Assembly: GCA_047495785.1 (NCBI GenBank)
Contig: JBLDXI010000023.1
Span: 682,001 to 746,000 of the forward strand
Origin: Lepidodermella squamata
Taxonomy: Eukaryota; Gastrotricha
Reading direction: 5' to 3'
DNA: 64,000 nt
Numbering within the stretch: position 1 is the stretch's first letter; every line of letters starts with the position of its first letter. The notes under the pieces are model-generated. The model saw only the letters and a program-made list of their open reading frames with translations, was not told the origin of the DNA and made no database searches. Positions 1-10,990 of the stretch are shown piece by piece. The translations under genes were made by a program, and so were the position numbers.

Positions 1-889
1 CGCTGCTATTTCCCAGATGTCAGTATCTCCTAAAAGCTCCGATGTTGGGTCGATTGAAAAGTCGGCATTACCAAAAACCACCACCCCGGCATCAACAGCT
101 TGCTCGAACTCAGCGTAGCAGTGAAGAGTGTCAATAGAAATCGAGCGAATCGAAAATTGTCGCAGCTCGATGTTAGGGAAGAATAAGTCCAATAGCATGC
201 AGATTTGGAAAATGGCAGAAAACCTAAACATTCACGATTAATGAATGGTCAATTTGGGTTTAATTCTGCGAAAAGTAATTTTTATGAATACTCTGCGTAT
301 TTTCACACTTTAGGCTTTTTCGCATTTCGGGGGTGTGTAAGCAATGCTATCTATAGATGAGCCTAACTTACCTAAAAAGTACTTGACTGCACTGTCGAAT
401 GGAAATGGATCTTTTAGAGCGTTTATGTGAGTTACGGTTGGCCACCAAACAGAGGAGCGATTTTTCAAGAAAAACAGCGCGTATTCAAAGTCGGGCGTGG
501 ACTTATCAAGGAGATCTGCAGCAGTAAAATCGGAACACGGCAAAGCCCACTGCAACACGGCATCAGTGAAAACCGTCAATCTAAAAGGGAAGAAGTGAAA
601 AACAAGTCGAGAAAGGTCGGGGAATCAGCTTAAGTTTGCCTCACGTTTGGCCTATGTCGTCAACATCGGAAATTCTGTGTACAGCAACTTGAAGGTCTAT
701 TACCATGGGTGTGAAATTTGTTTGAAGTGAATGTTCCATTGCCACGTCGGCATCATAAGCCAACGGGCACAACTCGGCGAATTTGTCCTCCAACGCTTTC
801 CTTTTGCTGACAAAGGGTGACGATACAACGGCTGCCACTGAACCAGTTGCCACGAATGTAATAATTACAATCAAGCCGAGCATTTCCAC
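1..889 (-). pseudogene. Cys-loop channel subunit, three-exon subfamily; 3' end outside window, frameshifted
   Basis: Exons read 889–645, 580–372 and 223 to beyond base 1, joined by GT–AG introns in the same places and phases as the intact paralogues at 1307–2808 and 4287–6082. Exon 1 gives a signal peptide and the start of the extracellular domain. Exon 2 carries the WWP motif (loop A region). Exon 3 begins in the expected frame (WTYSSLTSSCDNFRFARF), then lacks one base near positions 133–137, inside the Cys-loop. The rest of the loop and the following strand continue in another frame up to the window edge. Known of the family: these subunits form pentameric channels in the plasma membrane. 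Inference: a recently dead copy, or a sequence error. The pore region is not visible. Confidence 0.75.
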
Positions 890-1306
890 CTCGATTTTTA
901 CCCACGATCAGTGCGCATAAGTAAGATTTTTTAAACCGGTCGATAATTGCATTATTTATTAAGTATGCCCCTGCCGCGAGCTCTTTGCAAGAGATTCGTG
1001 GAAAAATCTTAGAATGGATTGCAATGTTTTCTTTCACCATGTTCTCTCCACGATCCTTGCATACAGGCCAACACTGAAGCTCATCCGATTTGCATCTGAT
1101 CCGGGCTAGTAATTAGCAGCATGAATGGAGCTTGTCCTGTTGCTGTTAAAATCAATCTAAGCGGTTGCTCAAGTCCACTCTGTATGTTGCAGCCGGCTTT
1201 ATCTTTACATTTTATGAAAATTAAGTAGATTTTATTTTTGAACTGGGAGTTCAGTAATTTCGAGTACGTCGACACACCCGTGATTTACCGCGCTAAAAAG
1301 GTTAAT
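890..1306. other. intergenic spacer, nothing recognised
   Basis: Short open frames on the minus strand here have no splice or family support. I see no RNA gene or repeat. Confidence 0.5.
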
Positions 1307-2808
1307 TCAAGAAATCATTTTATTCAAGTAAAACGCAAAACAGCAGCAAACGATGAAGGTTGAGGCAACGCCCATTGCAATGTCAGCAATCCGAACGACG
1401 CGAATTTCAACGGATTTGAGTTCGATTATTTTAGCAGCAATCTTGGATGATGCAAACGAAGACACTACCAAAGAGTAGATCGTAATAATGACGCAAACAA
1501 CGAGTTTGACCACCACTATTTGAACAAGATAAACTTCTTCAGATGTTTTAGGGATGGTCGCAAACACTATTGTTAGAAGCACTGCCAGGGATAAAACGAC
1601 CGTCATGCCGAAAGTCGGCCGATCTGGGGCAGTTGGTTCGATGAAAAGGCCGAAAACTTGCAGGATGAACAACGCGATAACTGGTAGGAATATATTCGCA
1701 ACAAAGTAGTTGTATTTTCGTTTCAAGAAGAAATGCAGCTTGACGTTGCTCTGCCGATACCCGCCTGCACGTTGCACTACGGTCACTGTATAATTGAGAG
1801 GCTCTGCCACTTCCCAGATGTCAGTGTCACCAAGAAGTTCGGATGTGGGATCGATTAAAAAAGATATTGAACCAAAAACAATCGTCTCAACGCTTAGAAC
1901 GTTTTCGAATTCAATGTAGCAGTGCAAGGTGTCGAAAGGAAACCGGGTGAATCGAAAATCGTCACAGCTTGAAGTCACGGAAGCGTACGTCCAATAATAG
2001 GCCGATTTAAGCAATGGCAAATAAGCTGAAAGAAATAAAATTCGAAACTGATTCCGAGGTCGAAATTACGTTTAATTCTCAATTAAACTCACAAGTTTGC
2101 GTTATTTCATGAACTTACTAAAATTCAAGTCTTCGGGAGGCCCTCGGGTCATTCATTTCGTAAAGAGCATCATAGCTCAACATTTCTCAAGTTATAATAA
2201 TAGAGGATATGAAACATCTTCTAATTTCTAAGCTGTTATCACTCTATTTGAATCACCGATGACTACTTTTAATGATGGAAATATACAATTTACCTAGAAA
2301 GTATGTTTCAGCACTGTGAAATGGGAATGGATCCTTCAGAGCGTTGATATAGACAATTGGTGGCCACCAAACTGCCGAGCGATTTTTCACGAGACCAATC
2401 GAGTCCTCGCTAGCAGGTGTCGAGCCTTCAAGCAAATCTTGAGCATTGAAATTATCCGAGCACGGCAAGTCCCACGTAAGAATGCCATCCATAAAAACCG
2501 TCATGCTAACGACAGATTCAAAGTAAAACTGGTGAATGATAAGATTCGCCCTACGTTTGGCCTAAATCGTCGATCTCCGAGATTCTGTCGGCAGCAACTT
2601 GCAGATTGACGACCAATGGCGTGAAATTCGTTTGAAGCGAATGCTCCATTGCCACATCCAAAGCATATGCTAGCGGGCATAATTCAATGAATTTTTCTTC
2701 CAAAATCTTTGTTTGGCTGACCAGAGGCGATAGCAGATTCTTAGAGACCGAGATTCGACAGAGTGATAGAACAATAATAGCGGAACTAGAAGCCACTAAA
2801 ACTCTCAT
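1307..2808 (-). CDS. Cys-loop ligand-gated ion channel subunit (three-exon subfamily)
   Basis: Exons 2808–2555, 2505–2294 and 2025–1307 give 394 residues with consistent phases (introns of 49 and 268 bases). The order is: signal peptide (about 1–22); extracellular domain with a DDLGQT-type strand, VWWP (loop A region), and a Cys-loop between C176 and C191 around RFPFDTLH; M1 about 262–284 with its usual Pro; APDRP linker; M2 about 293–312 with Leu at 9'; M3 about 321–345; M4 about 370–388. The M3–M4 loop is only about 25 residues. Family knowledge: plasma-membrane subunit of a pentameric channel. No vicinal Cys pair lies before M1, so it is not a classical nicotinic alpha subunit. The Cys-loop has 14 residues between cysteines instead of 13. 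The ligand is unknown. Confidence 0.9.
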
Positions 2809-2935
2809 TTTGTGTAGTAATGGGAAAAATCAAAGAGTTTTCCGTCAGTAGGAGTTTTTGCAATCAATCGATAAATGTCGCATCGGAACGTGCGAGAGAT
2901 TCTCGATTTCCACCCAAGATTCGCGTATTAGTTTT

Positions 2936-2953
2936 CAATTAATTTTTAACGAA
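2936..2953 (-). promoter_or_regulatory. shared upstream motif, three-exon channel subfamily
   Basis: A caattaatttttaacgaa-type motif lies 128 bases before the ATG. Close copies sit at 6205–6220, 9382–9400 and 13329–13344, at 115–146 bases before the sister genes. It is a candidate core promoter or transcription-start element, inferred from conservation only. Confidence 0.4.
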
Positions 2954-3127
2954 GCGCTCTTTCTATTTGCTTTCGAGAATGATGCGAGACTGTCATGATT
3001 GCATATATAGATCACAGACCAACTGATCATCAATGCGAATCAAAATTAAAAAGAATCAGCTACAACATAATGACTGATAACTGCATCAGAAATAGAAAAA
3101 CCAAAACTAATTTTGGTGATAGCACAG

Positions 3128-3278
3128 TCAATACATCATTTTAACCAGATAATAAGGAATTGAGATGCAAACAACGACAATAGAAGCCACGCCCATTGCC
3201 ATGTCAGCAATGCGAATGATGCGAAATTTAACAGATTTGAGTTCAATTTGTTTATCAGCGAGCTTGGATGATATTTCA
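3128..3278 (-). pseudogene. channel 3' end fragment (M4 region)
   Basis: About 150 bases nearly match the last part of the gene at 7848–9236, including the stop codon and the M4 segment. The homology stops abruptly at about 3275 and no upstream exons precede it. It is a remnant of the duplicated block. Confidence 0.75.
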
Positions 3279-3765
3279 AAAACAAAGATTCAGTTTCTTT
3301 ATATCGCCAATAATATAATCGTGCCCCTTCTTCGAAAGTCGCAATTACGGAAAGTATGAGATTTAGCGTTGGAAAATTGGTGATTGGTTGAAAACATCGT
3401 TTTTGCCCATCCGAAAGGTTCGAAAATGCCAGAAACTCTCTACGCGATATTCTCGGATTTCTATCAAAATTGAGGCAAGGCTGCTTTTTTGCGCTATTTT
3501 CGGATGCTGAAATCGTGGGTTTTGATGGGGAAAATTTTAGCCAGAAATCAAATTGATAAAATTGTCTGACCATAATATTGAAAACAACCTTTAATAGCTA
3601 TACAAAATTGCATTTGAATAATAATAAAAGTCGCTGTTTTTTGAGGATGCAATTTTTGCCTTTTTTCTCTCACCGCGCATCGTCATTTTGAAAGCTACGT
3701 CAAAATCCAATCACAAAAGCTTGTTTTGAATAGGAAACACGGTTAATGTTTTCATCCGAGTTCTG
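3279..3765. other. intergenic; no supported gene
   Basis: A 145-codon open frame (3573–3136) merely runs into the channel fragment at 3128–3278. It has no recognisable domain. Confidence 0.4.
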
Positions 3766-4036
3766 TTACCATCTTCCACGTTTGAGCGTTCACGTTTTAT
3801 CACGGGAGCAACATACTTTGTGCCATCATATGGCGCAAATTTTCCGTAACCCCGGCAGGACAAGGCAATGAATAGGCTACAGGCCATGATTCCGACGGAC
3901 CACAGAACTTTCTCCTGCTGTAGGATTCATCGAAAAGGACTATCATCGATACAACTGCGAGGAACAAGAGAGCTGTTAGCAGGAAGAGTTGAAGAACGCG
4001 TCTTAGCAGCCACTATTCGCGACTATTCGGAGCCAT
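3766..4036 (-). pseudogene. dead copy of the small two-TM protein gene at 10655–10990
   Basis: This is a visible duplicate of the gene at 10655–10990. The frame opens with ATG at 4036, but codon 8 is TAG where the intact copy has GAG. A two-base length difference after GAATC then throws the second half out of frame. Flanking DNA up to about 4260 also matches the DNA beyond 10990, so the copy belongs to the tandem block duplication and is not a processed insert. Confidence 0.75.
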
Positions 4037-4286
4037 TTCGTAAATTTGACGAAATTTGGTTTCGTGATAAAACGTGGACTAAGATTCATATTTAATGTTC
4101 GGGCCTTTTAAAGGGCCGCCTTATTGACGCAAACATGGGATAAGCCATACCGTCGGGGTCGTCTGTTATCGCTTTGAGAGATAGAAAAATCAAACAAATG
4201 CTCCTGGAAATGAGGAAAACGTGGTTGAAAAACTCGGCAAAAATGCACACGTCTTTGAAAATCTTTAAAATCTTTGAATACTGGGT

Positions 4287-6082
4287 TTATTGCATCATTT
4301 TATTTAAATAAAATGCGAGGAAAAAACCGACAATGGAAATAGAGGCAATGCCCGTTGCAATGTCAGCAATTCGAACGAAGCGAATTTCTACTGTTAATAG
4401 CCTCACTACTCTTGCTGCGATTTCACATGAAGAAAATGAAGAGACAATCAGAGAATAAAGCGTTATTATAACACTGACTACGAGATCAACAACTAAAAAT
4501 TTCACGAGGTACACTTCTTCTGATGTTTTCGGAATGTTGTCGAAAACGATGGTTAGAAGCACGGCCAGGGATAAAACGACCGTCATGCCAAAAGTTGGCC
4601 GATCAGGGGCAGTTGGTTCGATGAAAAGGCCAAAAACTTGCAGGATGAACAACGCGATTACGGGTAGAAATATATTCGCGACAAAGTAGTTGTATTTTCG
4701 CTTCAGATAAAAATGAAGTTTGACATTGCTTTGCTGTAGCCCACTTAAACGCTGAACAATGCTGGACGTGTAGTTGAGAGGAGCAGCCACGTCCCATATA
4801 TCAGTTGGTCCGAGAAGCTCTGACGTTGGATCCTTTGAGAAAGTGATTTGTCCAAAAATGGCTATTTTACCGCCAGCAGCATGTTCGAATTCGATATAAC
4901 AGTGTAACGTGTCGAAGGGGAATCGTGCGAAACTGAAGCCGATGCAGCTTGATGTCAGTGATGAAAAAGTCCAATAAAATGCCAATTTGGTGGGCGGCAG
5001 GACAGCTTGGGTAAATTGAATAATTGATATTTAATAGGTCTGACATCTAAAACTTTCTCCCTAAAATATCCGGGGATCTAATAGAAAAATGAGAACAAAT
5101 AATTTTGCTTTTTCATTTGGTGTCAAATTTGGCTCCGCAGCAGTCACATTTGATTTCTTGTTTCTTTTCATTTATAATTTTCTAATAGTTTTCATTAGTC
5201 CTGATCGAAATTTTTAAACTCGCATGTCTCCATCCATCACGGTTTAGGCTGTGCGAAAATAGGTCGAAATCGCCATATCCACCCAACTGCTTTAGCCAAT
5301 TATTTCGAGTAGCCCCTAATTTCTGTATCAGATGCTTCCAACAGTGGTTTCCGATATTTTAAACATTTTTGCTCGCTAACTGTCCCTCTCACTGATACCA
5401 CCGATAACATTTATAGTTTGAATCATACTTCACAAATCCGCATTCAGATCGGTATACAACTTTTCCAGCTTCAATAATTCAGCCCCATCTGCCCAGATTT
5501 TGGGGTGCACGCCTGGGCAGATTGCTTCACTGCTTCACAATGAAAACTTAATCTAATGTTTTTACCTAAGTAATACTTGGCAGCGGTGTCGAGTGGGAAA
5601 GGATCGTGCAGAGCGTTTATGTGAATAACAGTCGGCCACCAAAAAGATTCACGATTTTTCACGAAGTAGACATAATACTCGATATCAGGCGACGAGCCTT
5701 CCATCAAATCATCGGCTGTAAAATCATCGGGGCATGGCAGATTCCACTGCAGTACGACATCTGTGAAAACTGTCAATCTGCCAAAGCAGCTTAAAATGAT
5801 ATTAAATTGTTGATAAGATTCGCCCTACGTTTGGCCTAAATCGTCCACCTCTGAGATCCTGTGCACCGAAACTTGCAGATCGACGAGCATCGGCGTGAAA
5901 TTCGTTTGTAGCGAAAGCTCCATGGCTACATCGGTGTCATACGCTAGCGGGCACAACTCGGCGAATTTCGCCTCCAGGGCCTTGCTCTTGCTAACTCGGG
6001 GTGATGGCAGGTTCTGAATTGATTCAGAAATTTGGAAAAGTTCGGAAAGGGCTATCGCCAGATATAAGAATAATCCCGTCAT
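4287..6082 (-). CDS. Cys-loop ligand-gated ion channel subunit (three-exon subfamily)
   Basis: Exons 6082–5829, 5777–5566 and 5005–4287 give 394 residues with the same exon sizes (254, 212, 719) and phases as the gene at 1307–2808. A signal peptide is followed by the extracellular domain with SFWWP and a 14-residue Cys-loop (SSCIGFSFARFPFDTLHC), then M1, APDRP, M2, M3 and M4. The channel-lining segment has Asp at -1', Arg at 0' and Leu at 9'. The second intron is long (560 bases) and is almost identical to that of the copy at 11418–13214. The copies differ more at the 3' end of exon 3 and in the signal peptide, which suggests gene conversion. Inferred role: plasma-membrane receptor subunit with unknown ligand. 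Confidence 0.9.
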
Positions 6083-6204
6083 CTTTTGTAAGTAAGGATA
6101 ATACCGATGTAATGTTAATTTTTATTATTATCAATCGTTAATTGAATCGTTGGCATATTTGCACGCAGCCAATTATCTCGCATGAAGTTCTCTTGTTTTC
6201 TCTT

Positions 6205-6220
6205 GATTAATTTTTAACAA
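6205..6220 (-). promoter_or_regulatory. shared upstream motif, three-exon channel subfamily
   Basis: gattaatttttaacaa lies 123 bases before the ATG at 6082 and is identical to the copy at 13329–13344. Confidence 0.4.
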
Positions 6221-6705
6221 GCAAGCGTTTCAGCTGCGAAGCTAAGAATAGCCGCCTTTCCAAGAAAAATGCGAACTAGTTTATGCACACTACCGAGGAG
6301 ACGCCTGGGCAGGTTAAACAGTTATTACTTAAGATTCAAAGATAAATAACGCTGCTAAGTGAGAAATTAATGTTTTCAGTTTCAGAAATTCAATGATCAA
6401 GCTCATTAAACCTGATGATCTTCGTCGGTTTCAGCCTTGTAACTTCCTTGTTTCAGCCTTGTAACTTCCCCGGTAATTAGCCACTAGCCGTGTGTTTGGG
6501 AACGTCGAGAGGATAACGCCTATAATTCAGATAAGTCGGATGCGGCTCACTGGGGTGATGAACACGGTAGTCAGCCGCCGGCGTGGAACAGATGACACGG
6601 AGGCCACCACTGCGCATGTCGACAGCCGTTTGATAGTCGATGCAGGTCGGTGCGCTCGAGCTCGCTTCATGACATTCCAGAAACATTATCATTGATGACC
6701 ACATG

Positions 6706-7026
6706 CTAAATGAAAGGGTTCGAGGGGACCGGCTCTTGACGAGACTGGCCGCCAGGAGCACCTTGACGTGACATTGGTGGTAGCGGATTGTTAACCGGCG
6801 GTGTTGACGACGACCCTGGGAGAACAAGAAAATCGCCATCGGTATCCATACGATCGCCGGAGGACGAGGGCGAGGCAGCGGTTGAGAGGCCCTTCACATT
6901 GAGTTTCTTCGGCAGCTTCGCGCTGTCAGGCTGCGGCGGCGTGTCATCTTTCGACGCCTTCTGCTGAACGCCGTCTTTAGGCGGACGCCATCGGCCGATG
7001 GAAGGCGGCCAGCCGTCGTCAACCAT
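6706..7026 (-). CDS. hypothetical Pro/Ser-rich ORF, GC-rich island
   Basis: An ATG-started frame of 106 codons, rich in Pro, Ser, Lys and Asp, with no signal peptide, membrane segment or motif that I recognise. Base composition (about 6480–7030) is clearly more GC-rich than its neighbours and the region has no counterpart in the sister duplicated block. That points to an inserted sequence, a captured exon, or a fragment of a larger gene. No donor or acceptor clearly extends it. It may not be a gene. Confidence 0.25.
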   Translation of the reverse strand: MVDDGWPPSIGRWRPPKDGVQQKASKDDTPPQPDSAKLPKKLNVKGLSTAASPSSSGDRMDTDGDFLVLPGSSSTPPVNNPLPPMSRQGAPGGQSRQEPVPSNPFI

Positions 7027-7209
7027 ATGATTAGTATGATTAGTACGTTATAGTCCGCTCTATCCGTGTGTCGGTTTTATCGGCTGGAAATAAAGTAGAT
7101 TTGATTTTCCAAGTGGAAGATGGCTCAATTTGTATTAATCAGCGAATTCGGATCTATGTCGTCTTAACAGGTCAAATACCAACTTGAGTTCTCCGGCGTG
7201 AGTTTCTCC

Positions 7210-7810
7210 TTAAAAGCCCATTAGTTTATTCAAGTAAAACGATGAAGCAGTAGCAAATGATGAGGTCGAGACAACGCCCATTGCAATGTCAGCAAGGCGA
7301 ACGTCGCGAATTTCATCAGATTTAAGTTCGATTATTTTAGCAGCAATCTTGGATGATGCAAAATGCAAACGAAGATCCGACGAAAGAGTAGAAGAGTTGC
7401 TACAGAGTAGAAGCACGCTAGGGCTCACGACCGTCAAAGGTCGGCCTATCGGGGCGGTTGGTTCGATGAAAAGCCCGAAAATGAAGATGAAAAGCGCAAT
7501 TTGTGGCAGGATTATATTCAAAGCGCGAAGGACAGTTTTCGTACTACAGCAGAATGTACATGAAAAGCGCAGAAGAGAATGGGCCCGGACTCGAATTCGA
7601 ACTCGTGATCTCCCGAGGGCGAGCTGAACCATTGAGCCACCGAACCACCCTCCTCTAGCGCTATCATAATAGTGAAGACCTCACAGATAGGAATATATTC
7701 GCTACAAAGTAGTTGAATTTATGTTTCAAATAAAAACGAAGTTTGACTTGCGACCAGACTTGTGGCCACCAGACTGACGAGCGATTTTTTGCGAGGCCAA
7801 CCGAGTCCTA
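7210..7810 (-). pseudogene. decayed three-exon-subfamily channel gene with SINE insertion
   Basis: Collinear pieces of a channel gene remain in minus-strand order: an exon 2 piece near 7810–7750, a pre-M1 piece near 7745–7690, then after an inserted element M1, a GLFIEPTAP linker, a much-shortened M2–M3, and the loop-to-M4 end at about 7519–7222. Several internal deletions break the frame. The remaining 3' part is closest to the gene at 1307–2808. Confidence 0.75.
7520..7688 (-). mobile_element. tRNA-derived SINE-like insertion
   Basis: On the minus strand there is an A-box-like tggctcaatggttcag (7639–7624) and a B-box-like gagttcgaattcgagt (7604–7589) at tRNA-like spacing. The segment is bounded by imperfect 12-base direct repeats aggaatatattc (7689–7700) and aggattatattc (7508–7519), which are continuous with the M1 coding sequence of the disrupted channel. 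This fits a target-site duplication. Confidence 0.6.
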
Positions 7811-7847
7811 GGCACCAGGGATCGAGCTAATTGGTCAAAGTTTCCAT

Positions 7848-9236
7848 TCAATACATCATTTTAACCAGATAATATGGAATAGAGATGCAAACAACGACAA
7901 TAGAAGCCACGCCCATTGCCATGTCAGCAATGCGAATGATGCGAATTTTAACAGATCTCAGTTCAATTTGTTTATCAGCCAGCTTGGATGACTCAAATGA
8001 AGATGTAATCAATGCAAAAATGGTGATGATAACGCAAATCACAAGCTTGACAACCACAATTTGAACAAGATAGACTTCTTCGGAGGTTTTCGGAATGTTG
8101 TCAAAGACAATGGTTAGAAGTACAGCTAATGATAGCACGACAGTAATGCAAAAGGTTGGGCGATCAGGCGTAGTTGGTTCGATGAAAAGGCCGAAAACTT
8201 GAAGGATGAACAACGCAAGAACCGGTAGAAATATATTCGCGACAAAATAGTTGAATTTCCGTTTTAGATAAAAGTTAAATCGAACATTGCCTTGGCAAAA
8301 ACCGCCTGAACGTTGCATGACGGTCAGGGTGTAGTTGAGAGGCTCTGCCATTTCCCAGATGTCGGTATCGCCTAGAAGTTCTGATGTTGGATCGGCTTGG
8401 AAAGTTACGTTGCCGAAAACGATCAATTCAACAGGTAGAATACTTTCAAATTCGATGTAGCAGTGGAGCGTGTCGAAAGGAAATCGAGCGAATCGAAAAT
8501 CGTCACAGCTTGAAGTCACAGCAGCAAACGTCCAGAAGTTGGCCCATTGGGTATATGGGAAGTATGCTGGAGATAGAAAATTTAAAGCGAAAATATTATG
8601 TTGATAATTAAGAAAGTTTTCGCTCATCGCTCGAATCCGAATTTTCGGAATTTTATACCTGCCCAGTTTCTTTCCTAAATGAGAAGGTTGGCAAACTTGG
8701 TAAGTTACCTAGAAAGTAAGTTTCAGCTATGTGGAACGGAAATGGATCTTTCAGTGCGTTGATGTGAACAATATACGGCCACCAAATAGATGAGCGATTT
8801 TTCACGAGGTAAACAGAGTTCTCATCCGAAGGCTTCTCGCCTTCCATGAAGTCTTGCGGCGTGAACTTGCACGGCAAGTACCACGAAAGAATGCCATCCA
8901 TAAAAACCGTCATGCTAATGATTAAAGGGATATATAGCAAAATAGCTGAAAGATTGGATTCGCCTATTACGTTTGGGCTAGATCGTCTATTTCTGAGATT
9001 CTGTGCACAACAACCTTCAGATCGACGACCATTGGCGTGAAATTCGTTTGAAGGGCATGCTCCATTGGTATGTCCGGCACGTAGGCCAGTGGGCATAATT
9101 CAGCGAATTTGGCCTCTAAAAGTTTTGTTTTACTGACAAGAGGCGACGAGAGATTCGCTGAGGCCAGGACAATTCCGAAGAGAAATGATAGAAGAATGTA
9201 AGAAAATGTCGAAGCGATAACCGCTGAAGCTCGCAT
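7848..9236 (-). CDS. Cys-loop ligand-gated ion channel subunit (three-exon subfamily)
   Basis: Exons 9236–8971, 8914–8709 and 8566–7848 join in the subfamily's phases to 1191 bases (396 residues); exon 2 is two codons shorter than in the sisters. The signal peptide (about 1–27) is followed by an extracellular domain with IWWP, a 14-residue Cys-loop (SSCDDFRFARFPFDTLHC), M1 with its Pro, a TTPDRP linker, M2, M3, a short loop and M4 ending in KMMY. The last 150 bases were copied to 3128–3278. Its upstream DNA resembles that of the gene at 1307–2808, so the two are counterparts in the duplicated blocks. Ligand and ion selectivity are unknown. Confidence 0.9.
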
Positions 9237-9381
9237 TTATTCAGTCGAAAAATAATTATTCAAATCGAAGAACTTACGACCTGTAAGGCTTACAGGAGTT
9301 TCTTCCATCAGGCGTAGATAAACGTAGATATTGTCAAACATATGTTTCTCAATTTCTCACTCAAGTTAGTTTGTTAGCTTT

Positions 9382-9400
9382 CAATTAATTTTTCATGCAA
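9382..9400 (-). promoter_or_regulatory. shared upstream motif, three-exon channel subfamily
   Basis: caattaatttttcatgcaa lies 146 bases before the ATG at 9236. A common flank (gctctttatttgctttc-like) follows it, as also at 2953 onward. Confidence 0.35.
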
Positions 9401-9732
9401 AGTGACGCTCTCTTTATTTGCTTTCAAGATTGTGGCGAGTGAGTGCATGTGCGGGATTGAAGCCCATCACCGATTGAACTTCCAACCTACTTGAACGTCA
9501 AATCGCCAGCCCTTTCTATGACTTTGCCATCGGTAATCTCCCAAGGCGCTAACGTTTTTCATTGCAAATCCATCAAATTAACATAATGTGCGTAGAACTT
9601 GGCCAGGCCGGTATCGGGAAGCAAGCTGTTACATTTTTTTTCCCACGTTAGCACACCTATTTGATAAGGCCTATAAAAAGGCATGAAACTGTTATAAGCT
9701 TTATATCTCGCCTATAACTACGACTTCTTAAT

Positions 9733-10282
9733 ATGCGATTTCTCTCCTCTACGATTTTCGTCGTCTGCAGCGTTGCAGCGATTGCCGGGTCCATTCTAGC
9801 TGGGGCCTCGGAACTCAACGGTACATAGCAAATTTTATAATAGAATGGGAAATTTTGGGAAAACTGTCCATTAAAATCCAACTATTCAAAATTTGACTAA
9901 AATTTTGAAATCATCATCAAAATTCTATTGTTTTTAACCCTCATGCCATTTCTGTTCAGAACGCAGTGAGACTCCTACAGCGGTCCTCGTCAGCTACGAC
10001 GTATTTCTATCCCAAGAGTGCAAGGACGCTGCTGTGAACACGACCAACATCGCCATCAAAAATTTCAGCTATTCGGAAAATGCCTGCAAAGACATGTCGC
10101 GAGCGATGAGAGCCAAATGCTACAACGCGTTCTGGCACTGTTCCATAAAGGAATACAAGAATTACGAAGCTTTCTCGGCTAAGGCTTGGTGCTTCGTGAA
10201 CCCCTATTCCGTTGGAACAACTCACGGCAATTACGCCATCGATCTTTGGGTAGCAACATCGTCAACCAGATGCGCTATTTGA
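9733..10282 (+). CDS. small secreted cysteine-rich protein
   Basis: Exons 9733–9820 and 9960–10282 join at a clean GT–AG intron of 139 bases in phase 1, giving 136 residues. Exon 1 encodes a typical signal peptide (MRFLSSTIFVVCSVAAIAGS). The mature part holds six cysteines (motifs QEC, NAC, AKC, WHC, WCF, TRC), enough for three disulfides. It has no membrane segment. I do not recognise the family. It lies on the opposite strand between a channel gene and the small two-TM gene of the second duplicated block and has no counterpart in the first block. It is likely extracellular; the function is unknown. Confidence 0.7.
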
Positions 10283-10654
10283 GCCCCGAAGCTGAAACCT
10301 AACACTGCAAGTCTTATGGAAATATTGCTTTTGAGGCAAAATGGCCAATAAAGTGACTGCATGCTTTCAAACTCCCAAATCATTAAGCGATGAAAGGCTG
10401 AAGTTGATGAATTGAACGAAATCCACCAAAGAAATCCATGGAACAAAGTAGAATAAGCCTGACTGTTGTTTTACCAAGTTTGGCTGAATTTCAGAATCTT
10501 TTAAAATTCACTCTTGAAGCTTTCTGAAGTGAATTTTATGAGTACCTATGGCGGCGATTCAATTTTACTTGTGACTTTACAAAAAAAGACATTAGCCGAT
10601 AAAATAATATCACATAAAAGCTTTTTCTAGAATAGGAACACGAACAATGTTCTG

Positions 10655-10990
10655 TTACCATCTTCCATGGTGGATTTCACGGCCATTTGAACGTTCCAAA
10701 GGAGCAACGTACTTTGTGCCATCATATGGCGCAAATTTTCCGTAACTCCGGCAGGACAGGGCAATGAATAAGCTACAGGCCATGATTCCGACGGACCACG
10801 GAACTTTCTCCTGCTTTGATTCACCGAAAATGACAATGGTAGATCCAACTGCGAGAAACATGAGAGCTGGTAGGAGGAAAAGTTGAAGAACGCGTCTCAG
10901 CAGCCACTCTTCGCGACTATTCGAAGCCATTTCGTAAATTTTTGACCGGTTTTCTGTGAATATGAGTAGATTGCGAACTGCGGAGCTCAT
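10655..10990 (-). CDS. small protein with two predicted membrane segments
   Basis: An open frame of 111 codons from the ATG at 10990; an internal ATG at 10930 (MASNSREEWLL) is conserved in the dead copy at 3766–4036 and may be the real start, giving 91 residues. Two hydrophobic stretches (LQLFLLPALMFLAVGSTIVI and VGIMACSLFIALSC) flank a short polar loop, so a hairpin membrane protein is likely. I recognise no family. It sits between two channel genes in the tandem block. Whether it assists channel assembly is speculation based on position only. Confidence 0.5.
   Translation of the reverse strand: MSSAVRNLLIFTENRSKIYEMASNSREEWLLRRVLQLFLLPALMFLAVGSTIVIFGESKQEKVPWSVGIMACSLFIALSCRSYGKFAPYDGTKYVAPLERSNGREIHHGRW

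Noticed and set aside
1081-1275. 64-codon minus-strand frame upstream of the 1.3 kb channel end
   Set aside because: No motif, start context or conservation in the sister blocks.
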